Of a stretch of 64,000 bases of DNA, positions 1 to 6,853 are shown piece after piece. The translations under genes were made by a program, and so were the position numbers. The notes beneath the pieces were generated by a model. The model saw nothing but the letters and a program-made list of their open reading frames with translations. It ran no database searches and was not told the origin of the DNA. Source of the DNA: JACKHO01 sp041398745. Its GTDB lineage: Bacteria > Planctomycetota > Planctomycetia > Planctomycetales > Planctomycetaceae. How positions within the stretch are numbered: position 1 is the stretch's first letter; every line of letters starts with the position of its first letter. The stretch lies in the NCBI GenBank assembly GCA_041398745.1, contig JAWKUB010000013.1:50574-114573 (forward strand). Direction: 5' to 3'.

Positions 1-5
1 CGGGC

Positions 6-72
6 GACGAATTCGGAATTCGTCCTCTTCCAAATGAGGGCGGAGTGCTGGCCAGAAGTGGCCACGAAGAGG
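6..72. repeat. Cluster of inverted repeats upstream of the Y RNA-like array
   Basis: An 8-bp perfect inverted repeat lies at 6-13/17-24 with a 3-nt loop. A second stem pairs 24-30 with 66-72 (7 bp) and encloses a hairpin at 49-54/59-64 (stem TGGCCA, loop GAAG). The first two stems share position 24, so they may be alternative folds. No T-loop signature or CTTCGTTG-like end is present, so I cannot call it another array unit. It may be a degenerate unit, a leader structure, or the end of something outside the window. No supported protein gene lies in 1-114. Confidence 0.35.
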
Positions 73-114
73 TTTACGCCGCTAGAATGAGGTGGGAAAT
101 GTGAGCATCCCACT

Positions 115-225
115 CGGCGACGGAGGCAATAAAAAGTTCAACTGGGCCTCTGAACTCTCGACTAGAGTAAAGTTTCCCGGGACGGGCTCAATCGGGAGCC
201 AATTTCTGAACACCATTCGTTGCCG
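115..225 (+). ncRNA. Putative divergent unit 0 of the Y RNA-like array
   Basis: It has the same layout as the four clear units but poorer motifs. The outer helix 115-121/219-225 has 7 bp (one G-U). A shorter inner helix pairs 136-140 with 207-211 (5 bp). A D-arm-like hairpin with a 5-bp stem lies at 185-200, with loop AATCGG. The T-arm-like hairpin at 154-168 has a 5-nt loop instead of the canonical 7-nt TTCRANY loop, and I find no convincing acceptor pairing. The 3' end keeps the array signature (CATTCGTTG, 214-222), and the gap to unit 1 is 11 nt, matching the other spacers. It could be a decayed or specialised member. Confidence 0.42.
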
Positions 226-236
226 TAATTGAATCA

Positions 237-406
237 CGGATCGACTGCCGGTTTGGAGTCCATGCATTAGGAGCCGTAGGTCGTGGGTTCGAGTCCCACC
301 GGCGCTATTCTGTTGTCGTGGCGAGCAAGCTCGTGGCGACATGACGACGCGCCGTAGCTCAGTGGTAGAGCGACGTAAAAACTCTGGCCAACACTTCGTT
401 GATCCG
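237..406 (+). ncRNA. Y RNA-like permuted tRNA mimic, unit 1
   Basis: The order of elements is a tRNA opened at the anticodon loop and closed at the acceptor end. The outer helix is 237-245/398-406 (9 bp, one G-U). The inner helix pairs 250-259 with 381-389, leaving U252 bulged. The T-arm is at 283-299 with loop TTCGAGT. The 3' acceptor strand 300-305 pairs with the 5' acceptor strand 349-354 (6 bp). Positions 355-356 are TA, as at tRNA 8-9, and the D-arm at 357-371 has loop AGTGGTA. The acceptor end is capped by an extra hairpin (314-341, tetraloop CAAG). The motif AGTCCATG follows the inner helix at 257-264. Bacterial Y RNAs of the YrlA type are known tRNA mimics that bind Ro60 orthologues; membership is inferred from fold and neighbourhood. 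Confidence 0.8.
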
Positions 407-420
407 CTTTTAAGACACAT

Positions 421-576
421 GTTTCCGACTGACCGATTGGAGTCCATGACTTTGGTGTTTCCGCAAGGAGACCGTGGGTTCGAATCCCACCGGCGTGGCC
501 ACACGCCGTGGCGGAGCGGCCAAACGCGCCGAGAGTCCCGCAAGGGGCGTTCTCTGATCAAATCTTCGTCGGAAAC
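421..576 (+). ncRNA. Y RNA-like permuted tRNA mimic, unit 2
   Basis: This is the best-folding unit. The outer helix 421-429/568-576 is a perfect 9 bp. The inner helix 435-442/552-559 is a continuous 8 bp. It has lost the bulge seen elsewhere and carries a compensatory A-U where the other units have G-C. The T-arm is at 474-490 with loop TTCGAAT. The acceptor strands 491-497 and 502-508 pair perfectly over 7 bp around the tetraloop GCCA. The 5' half resembles a type II (Leu/Ser-like) tRNA, with a D-arm-like stretch at 511-527. A long variable-arm hairpin (454-473) and a second hairpin (about 533-555) both carry GCAA tetraloops. The second hairpin competes with the inner helix, so a conformational switch is possible. 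Confidence 0.85.
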
Positions 577-585
577 TTTTGAAAC

Positions 586-705
586 ACACGCGACTGCCGG
601 TTCAGAGTACATGGATAACGACCGAAAGGTTCAGCGGGTTCGAACCCCGCCCCGTCCGCTTTGAGACAACCGGGACGGGATCTCGGACCACTTTTCGTCG
701 AGTGT
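586..705 (+). ncRNA. Y RNA-like permuted tRNA mimic, unit 3 (no D-arm)
   Basis: The outer helix 586-594/697-705 has 8 of 9 positions paired with one G-A mismatch. The inner helix 599-607/682-689 keeps the bulged U (601). Position 603 is C opposite G686, where units 1 and 4 have U-G, so the pair is retained with changed sequence. The T-arm is at 634-650 with loop TTCGAAC. The acceptor strands 651-657/673-679 pair perfectly over 7 bp across a 15-nt loop. A small GAAA-tetraloop hairpin at 620-631 sits where the variable arm would be. The inner helix starts only two bases after the acceptor strand, so the D-arm is absent. The motif AGTACATG (606-613) corresponds to AGTCCATG elsewhere. Confidence 0.77.
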
Positions 706-716
706 TATCGATACAA

Positions 717-831
717 CAATCCAACTGCGGGTTTTGAGTCCATGAAGGTTCGATTCCTTTCGGGGCCTTTTTTGAACGCACGGTCCCGAAGCTCAATTGG
801 TGAGCACCTCTGACCATCCTTCGTTGGATTG
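717..831 (+). ncRNA. Y RNA-like permuted tRNA mimic, unit 4
   Basis: The outer helix 717-725/823-831 is a perfect 9 bp. The inner helix 730-738/808-815 has bulged U732 and one U-U mismatch. The T-arm at 744-760 has loop TTCGATT and a stem with one G-U. The acceptor strands 761-767/782-788 pair over 7 bp (one G-U), joined by a 14-nt loop that begins with six T. Positions 789-790 are AA, and the D-arm at 791-805 has loop AATTGGT. The T-run (768-773) directly after the T-arm/acceptor half could be mistaken for a terminator, but the matching D-arm half lies beyond it. The unit ends 14 nt before the start codon of the next gene. Confidence 0.84.
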
Positions 832-844
832 CTTCCTTAGAAAA

Positions 845-1210
845 ATGCCTGTGAAAGCCAAATCATCACCTGAGCCAACAGTCGCAGCCACAGTTGCGGG
901 CGAGGACATTGTCGGTGGCGACTATGTGGCAATCCTCACGCAGACGTTCGATGTGCCATCGTACTTCTGGAACGGATGTCTCACGTCGCTGTTACCAGAA
1001 GAAACTGTGAGGCTGAAGTTGATTCCGGAAACGGCCGGACTGCCACTCAAAGTTGTCGCTGTCTGTCTGCCGTTCATTTACACAACGACACCCTTTGGGC
1101 AGTCAGTGACTCTCGACACCCGTCGACTTCAGTTGGTCCGCATCGACAAGAAATGCGCCAAAGCCATCTGGAGACAGCGTCGGGCGGAGTCACCATTCAA
1201 CAACTGCTAA
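845..1210 (+). CDS. Small conserved-looking protein between the RNA array and Ro60
   Basis: It encodes 121 residues. The composition is that of a folded soluble domain, with alternating hydrophobic strands and a central stretch LPLKVVAVCLPF. There is no signal peptide or membrane segment. I recall similar short proteins in planctomycetes (PLKV..CLPF followed by LD.R..QLVR), but I know no function, and that memory is not database evidence. An in-frame ATG at 797 would start inside unit 4, so I prefer 845. No strong Shine-Dalgarno precedes either start. It lies between the Y RNA-like array and Ro60 on the same strand, 62 bp before the Ro60 start, so it may be co-transcribed with them. Confidence 0.6.
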   Translation: MPVKAKSSPEPTVAATVAGEDIVGGDYVAILTQTFDVPSYFWNGCLTSLLPEETVRLKLIPETAGLPLKVVAVCLPFIYTTTPFGQSVTLDTRRLQLVRIDKKCAKAIWRQRRAESPFNNC

Positions 1211-1260
1211 CCGGACAAGAGCCGAGCCCGGCCCATCGTCTCTCGGCTGGCAAACACTTC

Positions 1261-1267
1261 AAGGAGG
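1261..1267 (+). promoter_or_regulatory. Shine-Dalgarno site that fixes the Ro60 start
   Basis: AAGGAGG ends 5 nt before the ATG at 1273. It selects this start over in-frame upstream codons from 976, which overlap the preceding gene. Confidence 0.85.
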
Positions 1268-1272
1268 CTGAC

Positions 1273-3009
1273 ATGGCCAACAAGACTCTATTTTCAAGTT
1301 TGAACTCTGCGCTGCCACGGGCAACTGTGCGCAACGAGGCAGGCGGACCGGCTTACGCTCTGGAGCCGAAGCATGCGCTGGCGCAATTTGCGGCAACCGG
1401 GTGCTTCAATGGAACGTTCTACGCGAATGCCCAGACGCAGCTCGACACGCTGCGGACGCTGATTGACCAGGTGAACGACAACGTCTACCTGGCAAAGCTG
1501 GCGGTCTACTCACGTGAGCGGGCGTATCTGAAGGATATGCCCGCCGCTCTGGCAGCGACGCTGGCAGCGCGTGATACGGTTCTGTTTCACAAGGTCTTCG
1601 ATCGTGTGGTCGACAACGGACGTGTATTGCGCACGCTGTTCCAGATGATTCGTTCCGGCCAGTTCGGCAAGAAGTCTTTGTCGAGCTCGTTGCAGCGAGC
1701 ATTCCAGCGGTGGTTGAACTCCGCATCGCCGGAGAAGCTGTTGTCCGCGTCGATTGGTCACGATCCATCATTGCGGGACATCCTGCGAATGGCTCGACCG
1801 ACACCGTCGAACAACGCGCGGCGTGCACTGTTCGGCTGGCTTACAGATAAGGAGCTACCGAAGTGGGCGCCGGCGGCAGAGATCGATCTACCGGAGCAGG
1901 TCCAGTTGCTGGTCGCATTCCGTACTGCGGAATCGGCGGAGCAGCAGGTCGCGCTGTTGCAGGGAGACGAAGGTCGCCCGGCATTGCGTGCCCGCTGGGA
2001 TCTCCTGGCCGATACGGCCAAAGGACCGCTCGTCTGGGCTGCCATCGCGAAGTCGATGGGACCTCAGGCACTGCGGATGAACATCAACACGCTGCAGCGA
2101 CAGGGTGTGTTCGAGCCGCAGGTCGGCACCATGGGTAAGTTGCTTGCATCGGTGCTGCCACAGTCGCTTCAGGCGATTGGTTTCGAGGCTGCACGAGGTC
2201 AGGCAATGGTCCAGTACGTGGCTGATCGGCTGGCGGATGAGAATGAAATCCGTCGGTCGCGACAGTTCCCTTACCAGTACTTCGCTGCGTACCTGAACAT
2301 GTCGAGTGAAATTCCGCACGCGATCAAAGCGAGCCTGCACAAGGCGGCCGAGATTGCCTGTGGTAACGTGCCGGAGTTGCCGGGACCTGTTGTGATTGGT
2401 CTCGACGTTTCGGGTTCGATGCAGTCCGCAGTCACGGGCAACCGTGGCCGCGGGGCGACGTCGAAGATGCGATGTGTGGATGTTGCTGCCCTCGTGGCGG
2501 CGGCAATTCTGCGTCGTAACCCGGACAGCATTGTGATTCCGTTCGACACCCGTGCGTTCGACGTGAAGGTCGATCCTTCCGACTCGATCCTGAGTCTGTC
2601 GGAACGGCTGGCGAAGTACGGAGGTGGTGGAACCGACTGCTCGCTGCCGCTGCAAATGGCCAACGCGAAGTACGCCAGGCGGAAGTTCGCGGGGGTTGTA
2701 TTGGTCAGCGACAACGAAAGCTGGATCTACCAGGGCCGCCCGTATTTCGGCGGACGCAACGGAGCGACCGGCGTCATGACGGAATGGCAGCAGTTCGTAC
2801 AGAACCAGGTGAAGCTCCACGGAAGCGATTTCGCGGGGCCAAAGCTGATTTGCATCGACCTGCAGCCGTACCAGACGACGCAGGCTCCAGAACGCAGCGA
2901 CATTCTGAACGTCGGCGGCTTCAGTGACGCCGTGTTCGAAGTGATCGCGGCGTTTCTATCCAGCGACGCCGGCCGCTTCGTGGCCGAAGTTGAAGCGATC
3001 GAACTGTAA
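1273..3009 (+). CDS. rsr: Ro60/Rsr-family RNA-binding protein (TROVE + VWA)
   Basis: The protein has 578 residues, the usual length for bacterial Ro60 orthologues. The N-terminal two-thirds is an alpha-helical TROVE ring domain (about 20-360), beginning with the family-typical region NEAGGPAYALEPKHALAQF. The C-terminal VWA domain starts near residue 370, with an apparent metal-site motif DVSGS at 378-382 and the conserved Thr/Asp at about 454-455 (GGGGTD). Known orthologues bind Y RNAs on the outer surface of the ring and misfolded RNA ends in its cavity. In Deinococcus a Y RNA tethers Rsr to polynucleotide phosphorylase. No rtcB/rtcA RNA-repair genes or PNPase gene are adjacent here. The Y RNA-like array 440 bp upstream is the obvious partner. 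A strong hairpin follows the stop. Confidence 0.95.
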   Translation: MANKTLFSSLNSALPRATVRNEAGGPAYALEPKHALAQFAATGCFNGTFYANAQTQLDTLRTLIDQVNDNVYLAKLAVYSRERAYLKDMPAALAATLAARDTVLFHKVFDRVVDNGRVLRTLFQMIRSGQFGKKSLSSSLQRAFQRWLNSASPEKLLSASIGHDPSLRDILRMARPTPSNNARRALFGWLTDKELPKWAPAAEIDLPEQVQLLVAFRTAESAEQQVALLQGDEGRPALRARWDLLADTAKGPLVWAAIAKSMGPQALRMNINTLQRQGVFEPQVGTMGKLLASVLPQSLQAIGFEAARGQAMVQYVADRLADENEIRRSRQFPYQYFAAYLNMSSEIPHAIKASLHKAAEIACGNVPELPGPVVIGLDVSGSMQSAVTGNRGRGATSKMRCVDVAALVAAAILRRNPDSIVIPFDTRAFDVKVDPSDSILSLSERLAKYGGGGTDCSLPLQMANAKYARRKFAGVVLVSDNESWIYQGRPYFGGRNGATGVMTEWQQFVQNQVKLHGSDFAGPKLICIDLQPYQTTQAPERSDILNVGGFSDAVFEVIAAFLSSDAGRFVAEVEAIEL

Positions 3010-3031
3010 TCAGTTCGGTTAGTACCAATCG

Positions 3032-3065
3032 ACACCCCTGGTTCGAGCGATCGGACCAGGGGTGT
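3032..3065 (+). terminator. Terminator-like hairpin after Ro60
   Basis: An 11-bp perfect inverted repeat (3032-3042/3055-3065) with a 12-nt loop lies 22 bp after the Ro60 stop. It lacks a T-run, since TACAAT follows. It may be an RNA 3'-end stabiliser or weak terminator. Confidence 0.55.
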
Positions 3066-3111
3066 TACAATAGGGTTTGGCGGCAAAACAAACTAATCGA
3101 AGGGTAGTCAC

Positions 3112-5226
3112 ATGGGATCAGGTGCTTCCGACTCGTCGACATCCGAAGACAGTTCAGAAGAACCTGTTCCTCCTGAGGTCTTCGGTGTCGGAACAAGTCT
3201 CGATTGGGATTCTCCACTTCTTAACGTCACACTTACTGTCGAATTGCCCTTTTGGCTAATTATGCCGGCGAACTCACTTCGCGTGACACTTGGTGACTTT
3301 ACCACCGATGTCGTCATCGAAAATCAGGGTGTCGAAATTCAGCGTGGTCGACAGTTTACGCGGACGCATCAAAACACAGTTTTTATCGGAGGAAATGATG
3401 CTGCGAGAAATGCGTCAGCTCCGGTTACAGCCCTTCCTGAAGGAGGACTTTTTCGCGCGACGCGTACTCTTCTGCATATTGAAACCTATGCGAGTGAAGA
3501 CGCACTCAATGCATTCTGGGGGCAGGACAGTCCGCGGTACCGGGATGCGAGTCGCTATTTTGCGTCTCTCGCTTTGGGCCACATCCCATTAGTTAACAAG
3601 GTCGTAAACGCGTATCGGATGGCTTCCGTTGATCCATTCGCGCACGAGGTAACGGCGTGGGATGTACCCGTCTGGTTCGTCGGTCGTCCACCAGAAATCC
3701 AGCCGGTTTACCTGTATTCACACTTGGTCGAAGACTGGTATCCCACGATTCACAAGGGAATTGAAAGCGATGATGAATTCCCTTACTTCGCGACAAGCGT
3801 TGAAACCGTTCAACAGTATTTGACGAAAGGTGAATCACCGGGAGAAATCGAAATGCTTGATGGATGGAGCCTGTCTCATAGCGGAAGATTCGGCGACTCA
3901 ATTCGCTCATTTGTAACGGCAATTGAGGTACTCGTCGAATCAGAGATTCGACGGTTGCTCGTGGAAAAGGGGCATACCCCGGAACAAGTCGACACACAAA
4001 TTGAGGTAACTCGGAACAACTTTGAAAACCGACTGAAGGATTACTGTAAGCTTTCGAGACGAAGAATTCCTGGCCCAAATCTCCATTATGTTCCGTACCT
4101 GAACGGTATTCGACTTAGAGACGAGTTGGAACGCACAAGAAGACTACGCCACCAAATCGTCCATCACGGGCATCGCCTTGACCATACATTCTCCAAGCCA
4201 ATGTTGCGGGCAGCTGAGACAACAAGTTGGCTCTATGATTGGATTTCTTCACCGGGAGATTTCGAGGAGCGACGGGGGAAGAACTCGACTTTTTTCGTCG
4301 GGGCGATGACCAACGCGGTTCGTTTCGAATGCGAAATACGTGAAGGCCGAATTGTCGTTATCCCACCCTTTTGGCTAGAAGAGTTGAACGAAGATTCCGC
4401 TGAGGAATCGATTGTGCTAACCAGCATTCATCGTGTTGTCCACAATGACATGACGCTACTGCGAACGATTGGACGAACCCCCCACGAAGGAAAGGATTTA
4501 GAGCACTTCGTCAAGATGTCGTTCTACGAACTCGGTGTGGGGGAATTAGAGGACTCGCCGTATGAAGAGACGTCACGCGCGATTTCTGAGCGGTTCAGAA
4601 TGCGGGTCGGGGAGAAATCAATTCCTGTCTTTGCGCTGGACACGAGTGGGTCGTTGACTGGTCAACAGATAGAAGATGTCAACGTCTGTATGATCGAAAT
4701 GAAAGAAAGCGGGCAACTGGTTGATTCTGCCGTATTGGTTGTCAATGACCAAAATGGCCGAGAATGGTTCTTGCGGAATGCGGAGTTAGATGCCGATTCC
4801 GGCAAGTTGGCTGCGGAATTCGGGATTTGTGTCGTCCGAACACCTGATTTGGCGAGAATGGTACTTGGGGCGATGAAGTACAGTTGGTCGTTTACGACGA
4901 TCATTGGTGACATTCTTCAAGGTGGCGTCTTTAGGGCCGGTCCTCCTGCAAGCCAATATCTGGGCGACGTTTACCACTTCTGGGACGAGCAACAGGTCGT
5001 TGGAGTTGAAACAATCGCGACGTTCAAGTTGAGTGATGCGGACATCGTAGTGATCGAATTACCTCAGAGGTTCCATCAGTGTGAGTTGGCAAAGCCAAGG
5101 TTGGACAGTAATGGAAGGCTGACTTTCAAAATTGACTTAGAACGGTGCGACGTGCCAGTGGGAAGTCACGTTTACCTATTGGACCGACATCGTTCGTTTC
5201 AGCCTGAAGCAGTTGAAGAGGCATAG
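3112..5226 (+). CDS. Large protein with HEPN-like motif and possible nuclease-like C-terminus
   Basis: It encodes 704 residues, with no signal peptide or membrane span, and I do not recognise a named family. Residues 1-30 are Ser/Glu/Pro-rich. Around 275-370 lies a helical segment (FVTAIEVLVESEIRRLL, then LRHQIVHHGHRL). It contains R346-x4-H351, the pattern of HEPN RNases and Apea-HEPN-type proteins. Around 500-590 a strand-rich stretch with IEMKES (near 529), a following basic/polar strand and a conserved-looking CVVRTPDLARM resembles PD-(D/E)xK-type domains, but the acidic/Lys spacing is not clean. The gene starts about 100 bp after the Ro60 stop on the same strand, beyond a hairpin. An RNA- or DNA-targeting role is inference only. 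Confidence 0.82.
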   Translation: MGSGASDSSTSEDSSEEPVPPEVFGVGTSLDWDSPLLNVTLTVELPFWLIMPANSLRVTLGDFTTDVVIENQGVEIQRGRQFTRTHQNTVFIGGNDAARNASAPVTALPEGGLFRATRTLLHIETYASEDALNAFWGQDSPRYRDASRYFASLALGHIPLVNKVVNAYRMASVDPFAHEVTAWDVPVWFVGRPPEIQPVYLYSHLVEDWYPTIHKGIESDDEFPYFATSVETVQQYLTKGESPGEIEMLDGWSLSHSGRFGDSIRSFVTAIEVLVESEIRRLLVEKGHTPEQVDTQIEVTRNNFENRLKDYCKLSRRRIPGPNLHYVPYLNGIRLRDELERTRRLRHQIVHHGHRLDHTFSKPMLRAAETTSWLYDWISSPGDFEERRGKNSTFFVGAMTNAVRFECEIREGRIVVIPPFWLEELNEDSAEESIVLTSIHRVVHNDMTLLRTIGRTPHEGKDLEHFVKMSFYELGVGELEDSPYEETSRAISERFRMRVGEKSIPVFALDTSGSLTGQQIEDVNVCMIEMKESGQLVDSAVLVVNDQNGREWFLRNAELDADSGKLAAEFGICVVRTPDLARMVLGAMKYSWSFTTIIGDILQGGVFRAGPPASQYLGDVYHFWDEQQVVGVETIATFKLSDADIVVIELPQRFHQCELAKPRLDSNGRLTFKIDLERCDVPVGSHVYLLDRHRSFQPEAVEEA

Positions 5227-5391
5227 AATTCGGAAGTCGGCCAGATGTTCGTAGGACGTGTTGTGCACCAGTCACGAGGCTTATGATCAAACCCATCAAC
5301 ACACGATAATCTTTAAGAAATTGAGAAATGTCGCGAACCTTGGATCGCGTCCCGTGTCCCCCACACCAACTTCCGTATCTCTGAGACTGCC

Positions 5392-5472
5392 ATGACCACT
5401 TTCACTCAATCACAGTCGACATCTTCAACAGACTCGTCGTCAGCCGACGGGACGGGGGGAGTGATTGTGTAG
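5392..5472 (+). CDS. Possible 26-residue peptide, Ser/Thr-rich
   Basis: ATG to TAG encodes 26 residues rich in Ser and Thr and ending GGVIV. There is no clear Shine-Dalgarno. It ends 25 bp before a strong terminator, so this stretch is probably the end of a transcript. That transcript could be a small mRNA, a non-coding RNA, or the 3' tail of the 3112-5226 message. Coding status is uncertain. Confidence 0.2.
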   Translation: MTTFTQSQSTSSTDSSSADGTGGVIV

Positions 5473-5497
5473 AGCGAACTAAGCCGACAAGTCACAC

Positions 5498-5533
5498 CAG
5501 CCCGCCCGGTTTCACTGCCTGGCGGGCTGTTTT
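5498..5533 (+). terminator. Rho-independent terminator
   Basis: A 9-bp perfect GC-rich stem (5498-5506/5521-5529) with a 14-nt loop is followed by TTTT. It closes the plus-strand Ro60 region. The remaining 240 bp up to the minus-strand SGNH gene show no supported feature. Confidence 0.78.
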
Positions 5534-5772
5534 CGTTTGAAACACACGGTTTCATTGACTCGGAATGCTAGAAACTTTGCGACTGCTCATGCAACGCAAG
5601 CGACCAGCGGGAGCGCACCACTCATTCAGAGCAGCAGCTCTCACCGGGTCAAGGGCCGTACCCTTGCATTTTCATCGTCGTTGCTGCTGCCCTGGCGCTG
5701 CATGAGCACAAAAAGGGGAACGTGGCTGCTCACCTCGTTCGCTGGGCATCGGTTGCTTCATACTGACGTGCC

Positions 5773-6597
5773 TTACTTCGTTGCCTTGGTAATCGCATCG
5801 GCAACTTGCTGTCCCAGGAAATCGTACCCCGCGGCGTTGAAATGAACGTCGTTCGGATTCTGCATCTCGTCCAGATGCGGTGTAACGGCAGTGAATAAGT
5901 CGTCGGTCTCCACGCTATGTTTCGACATGATTTCTGCGGCCGCCTTGTTGCGTTCCACAATCGATGCGGATGTTTGCTTCTTCTCTGGATCATCTGGGAT
6001 GGGCGTCGTAGATGCCCAGATTAGTTTGGCACCGGTCTTTTCCATGCGTTCGACAAGCTGCTCCAGCCGCTCACTGTACTCGTCGACAGGCGTATTCCGA
6101 TCGTGGATGCCGAAATTGAAGTGAATCACATCCCACTTTCCGTCCCCCAGCCATACGTCAAGATTCTTTAGCCCCAACGATGTGGGGCCGCAATTGGCTG
6201 GAGCGCGGTGGACATTCGCCTTGCCTGCAAGTGCTTTCCGCACGCTTTGCGTGTAGCCCCTGGAGACCGAGTCCCCAATCAACAGGACGCGTGGCAGTTG
6301 CGGGTCATCCTTCACGAAGTCCCAAGCGTTCGACTGGCCAGCAACCTTCTGCCGTTTGTGGATTGGCAGGTAGAAGTTGCCCAGGTTCTCTTGCAGGACA
6401 CGTTCCCAGTCTTGCTCGACGGGCGAAAGCGTTTTGACCAACGCCTGATACTGTTCATCCAGTTTCCGATCGGCTTCTGCCTTCCTGGCAGCAGCTTCGT
6501 CGGCGTTGGTGGGTTCGTTTTCGGCTGCTGTGCAAGTCAGCGCCAGCGCGAACACCAGCAAAGCGGCAGCAAGCATCGAAAGATCGCAGCGTTTCAT
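5773..6597 (-). CDS. Secreted SGNH/GDSL-family hydrolase
   Basis: It encodes 274 residues. An N-terminal signal peptide (hydrophobic stretch about 8-23, AxA-like end near CTAAE) is followed by a charged helical linker (about 30-75). The SGNH domain follows. Block I is IGDSVSRG with the nucleophile Ser110, block III is HFNFGIHDR, and the C-terminal DVHF carries the catalytic Asp and His. Members are esterases or lipases, often carbohydrate acetylesterases, so an exported deacetylase for polysaccharides is plausible. Its neighbours point the other way or belong to a different cluster, so it is probably monocistronic. The substrate cannot be read from sequence. Confidence 0.9.
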   Translation of the reverse strand: MKRCDLSMLAAALLVFALALTCTAAENEPTNADEAAARKAEADRKLDEQYQALVKTLSPVEQDWERVLQENLGNFYLPIHKRQKVAGQSNAWDFVKDDPQLPRVLLIGDSVSRGYTQSVRKALAGKANVHRAPANCGPTSLGLKNLDVWLGDGKWDVIHFNFGIHDRNTPVDEYSERLEQLVERMEKTGAKLIWASTTPIPDDPEKKQTSASIVERNKAAAEIMSKHSVETDDLFTAVTPHLDEMQNPNDVHFNAAGYDFLGQQVADAITKATK

Positions 6598-6853
6598 TAG
6601 TTGGCATCACCTTTCTGTTGAATGGCAGCAATCTCGGCTGCATCCCAATTCTCGTGTGGAATGTCGCATTGCCTACTTTTCCTGGCGAGAGGATATTGAT
6701 TTGATTCCTCTGCACAACCGTGGGCGGATGCCGTCACATTTTGGCCCTGCTTCTCCACATCATTCGTCGGTCGGCAAATCATCTTCGGTCGGTGAATTCC
6801 GGTAGACAACAACGTCGTCTCAGCCCAATTCAATTTAATTCTGATTTTCCAAA

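Noticed and set aside
348..497. A conventional tRNA gene in normal order, since the 5' acceptor strand at 348-354 can also pair with 491-497
   Set aside because: There is no anticodon arm, about 100 nt separate D- and T-arms, and the same reading fails for the next units (acceptor strands at 502-508/651-657 and 673-679/761-767 do not pair). The permuted pairing works for all four units.
768..773. Run of six T as a transcription terminator after unit 4's first half
   Set aside because: The 3' half of the permuted acceptor stem lies beyond it (782-788), and the outer helix closes only at 831, so termination here would break the unit.
82..817. Protein-coding frames on both strands overlapping the RNA array (176, 107 and 71 codons)
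   Set aside because: They overlap the structured units, have no domain-like composition, and translate tRNA T-loop motifs.
115..831. CRISPR array, because units recur with regular spacing
   Set aside because: Units are not identical repeats, spacers are 9-14 nt, and no cas genes are present. Conserved pieces are tRNA T- and D-arm motifs.
797..844. Upstream ATG (797) for the small protein before Ro60
   Set aside because: It begins within the D-arm of unit 4; ATG 845 avoids overlap with the RNA.
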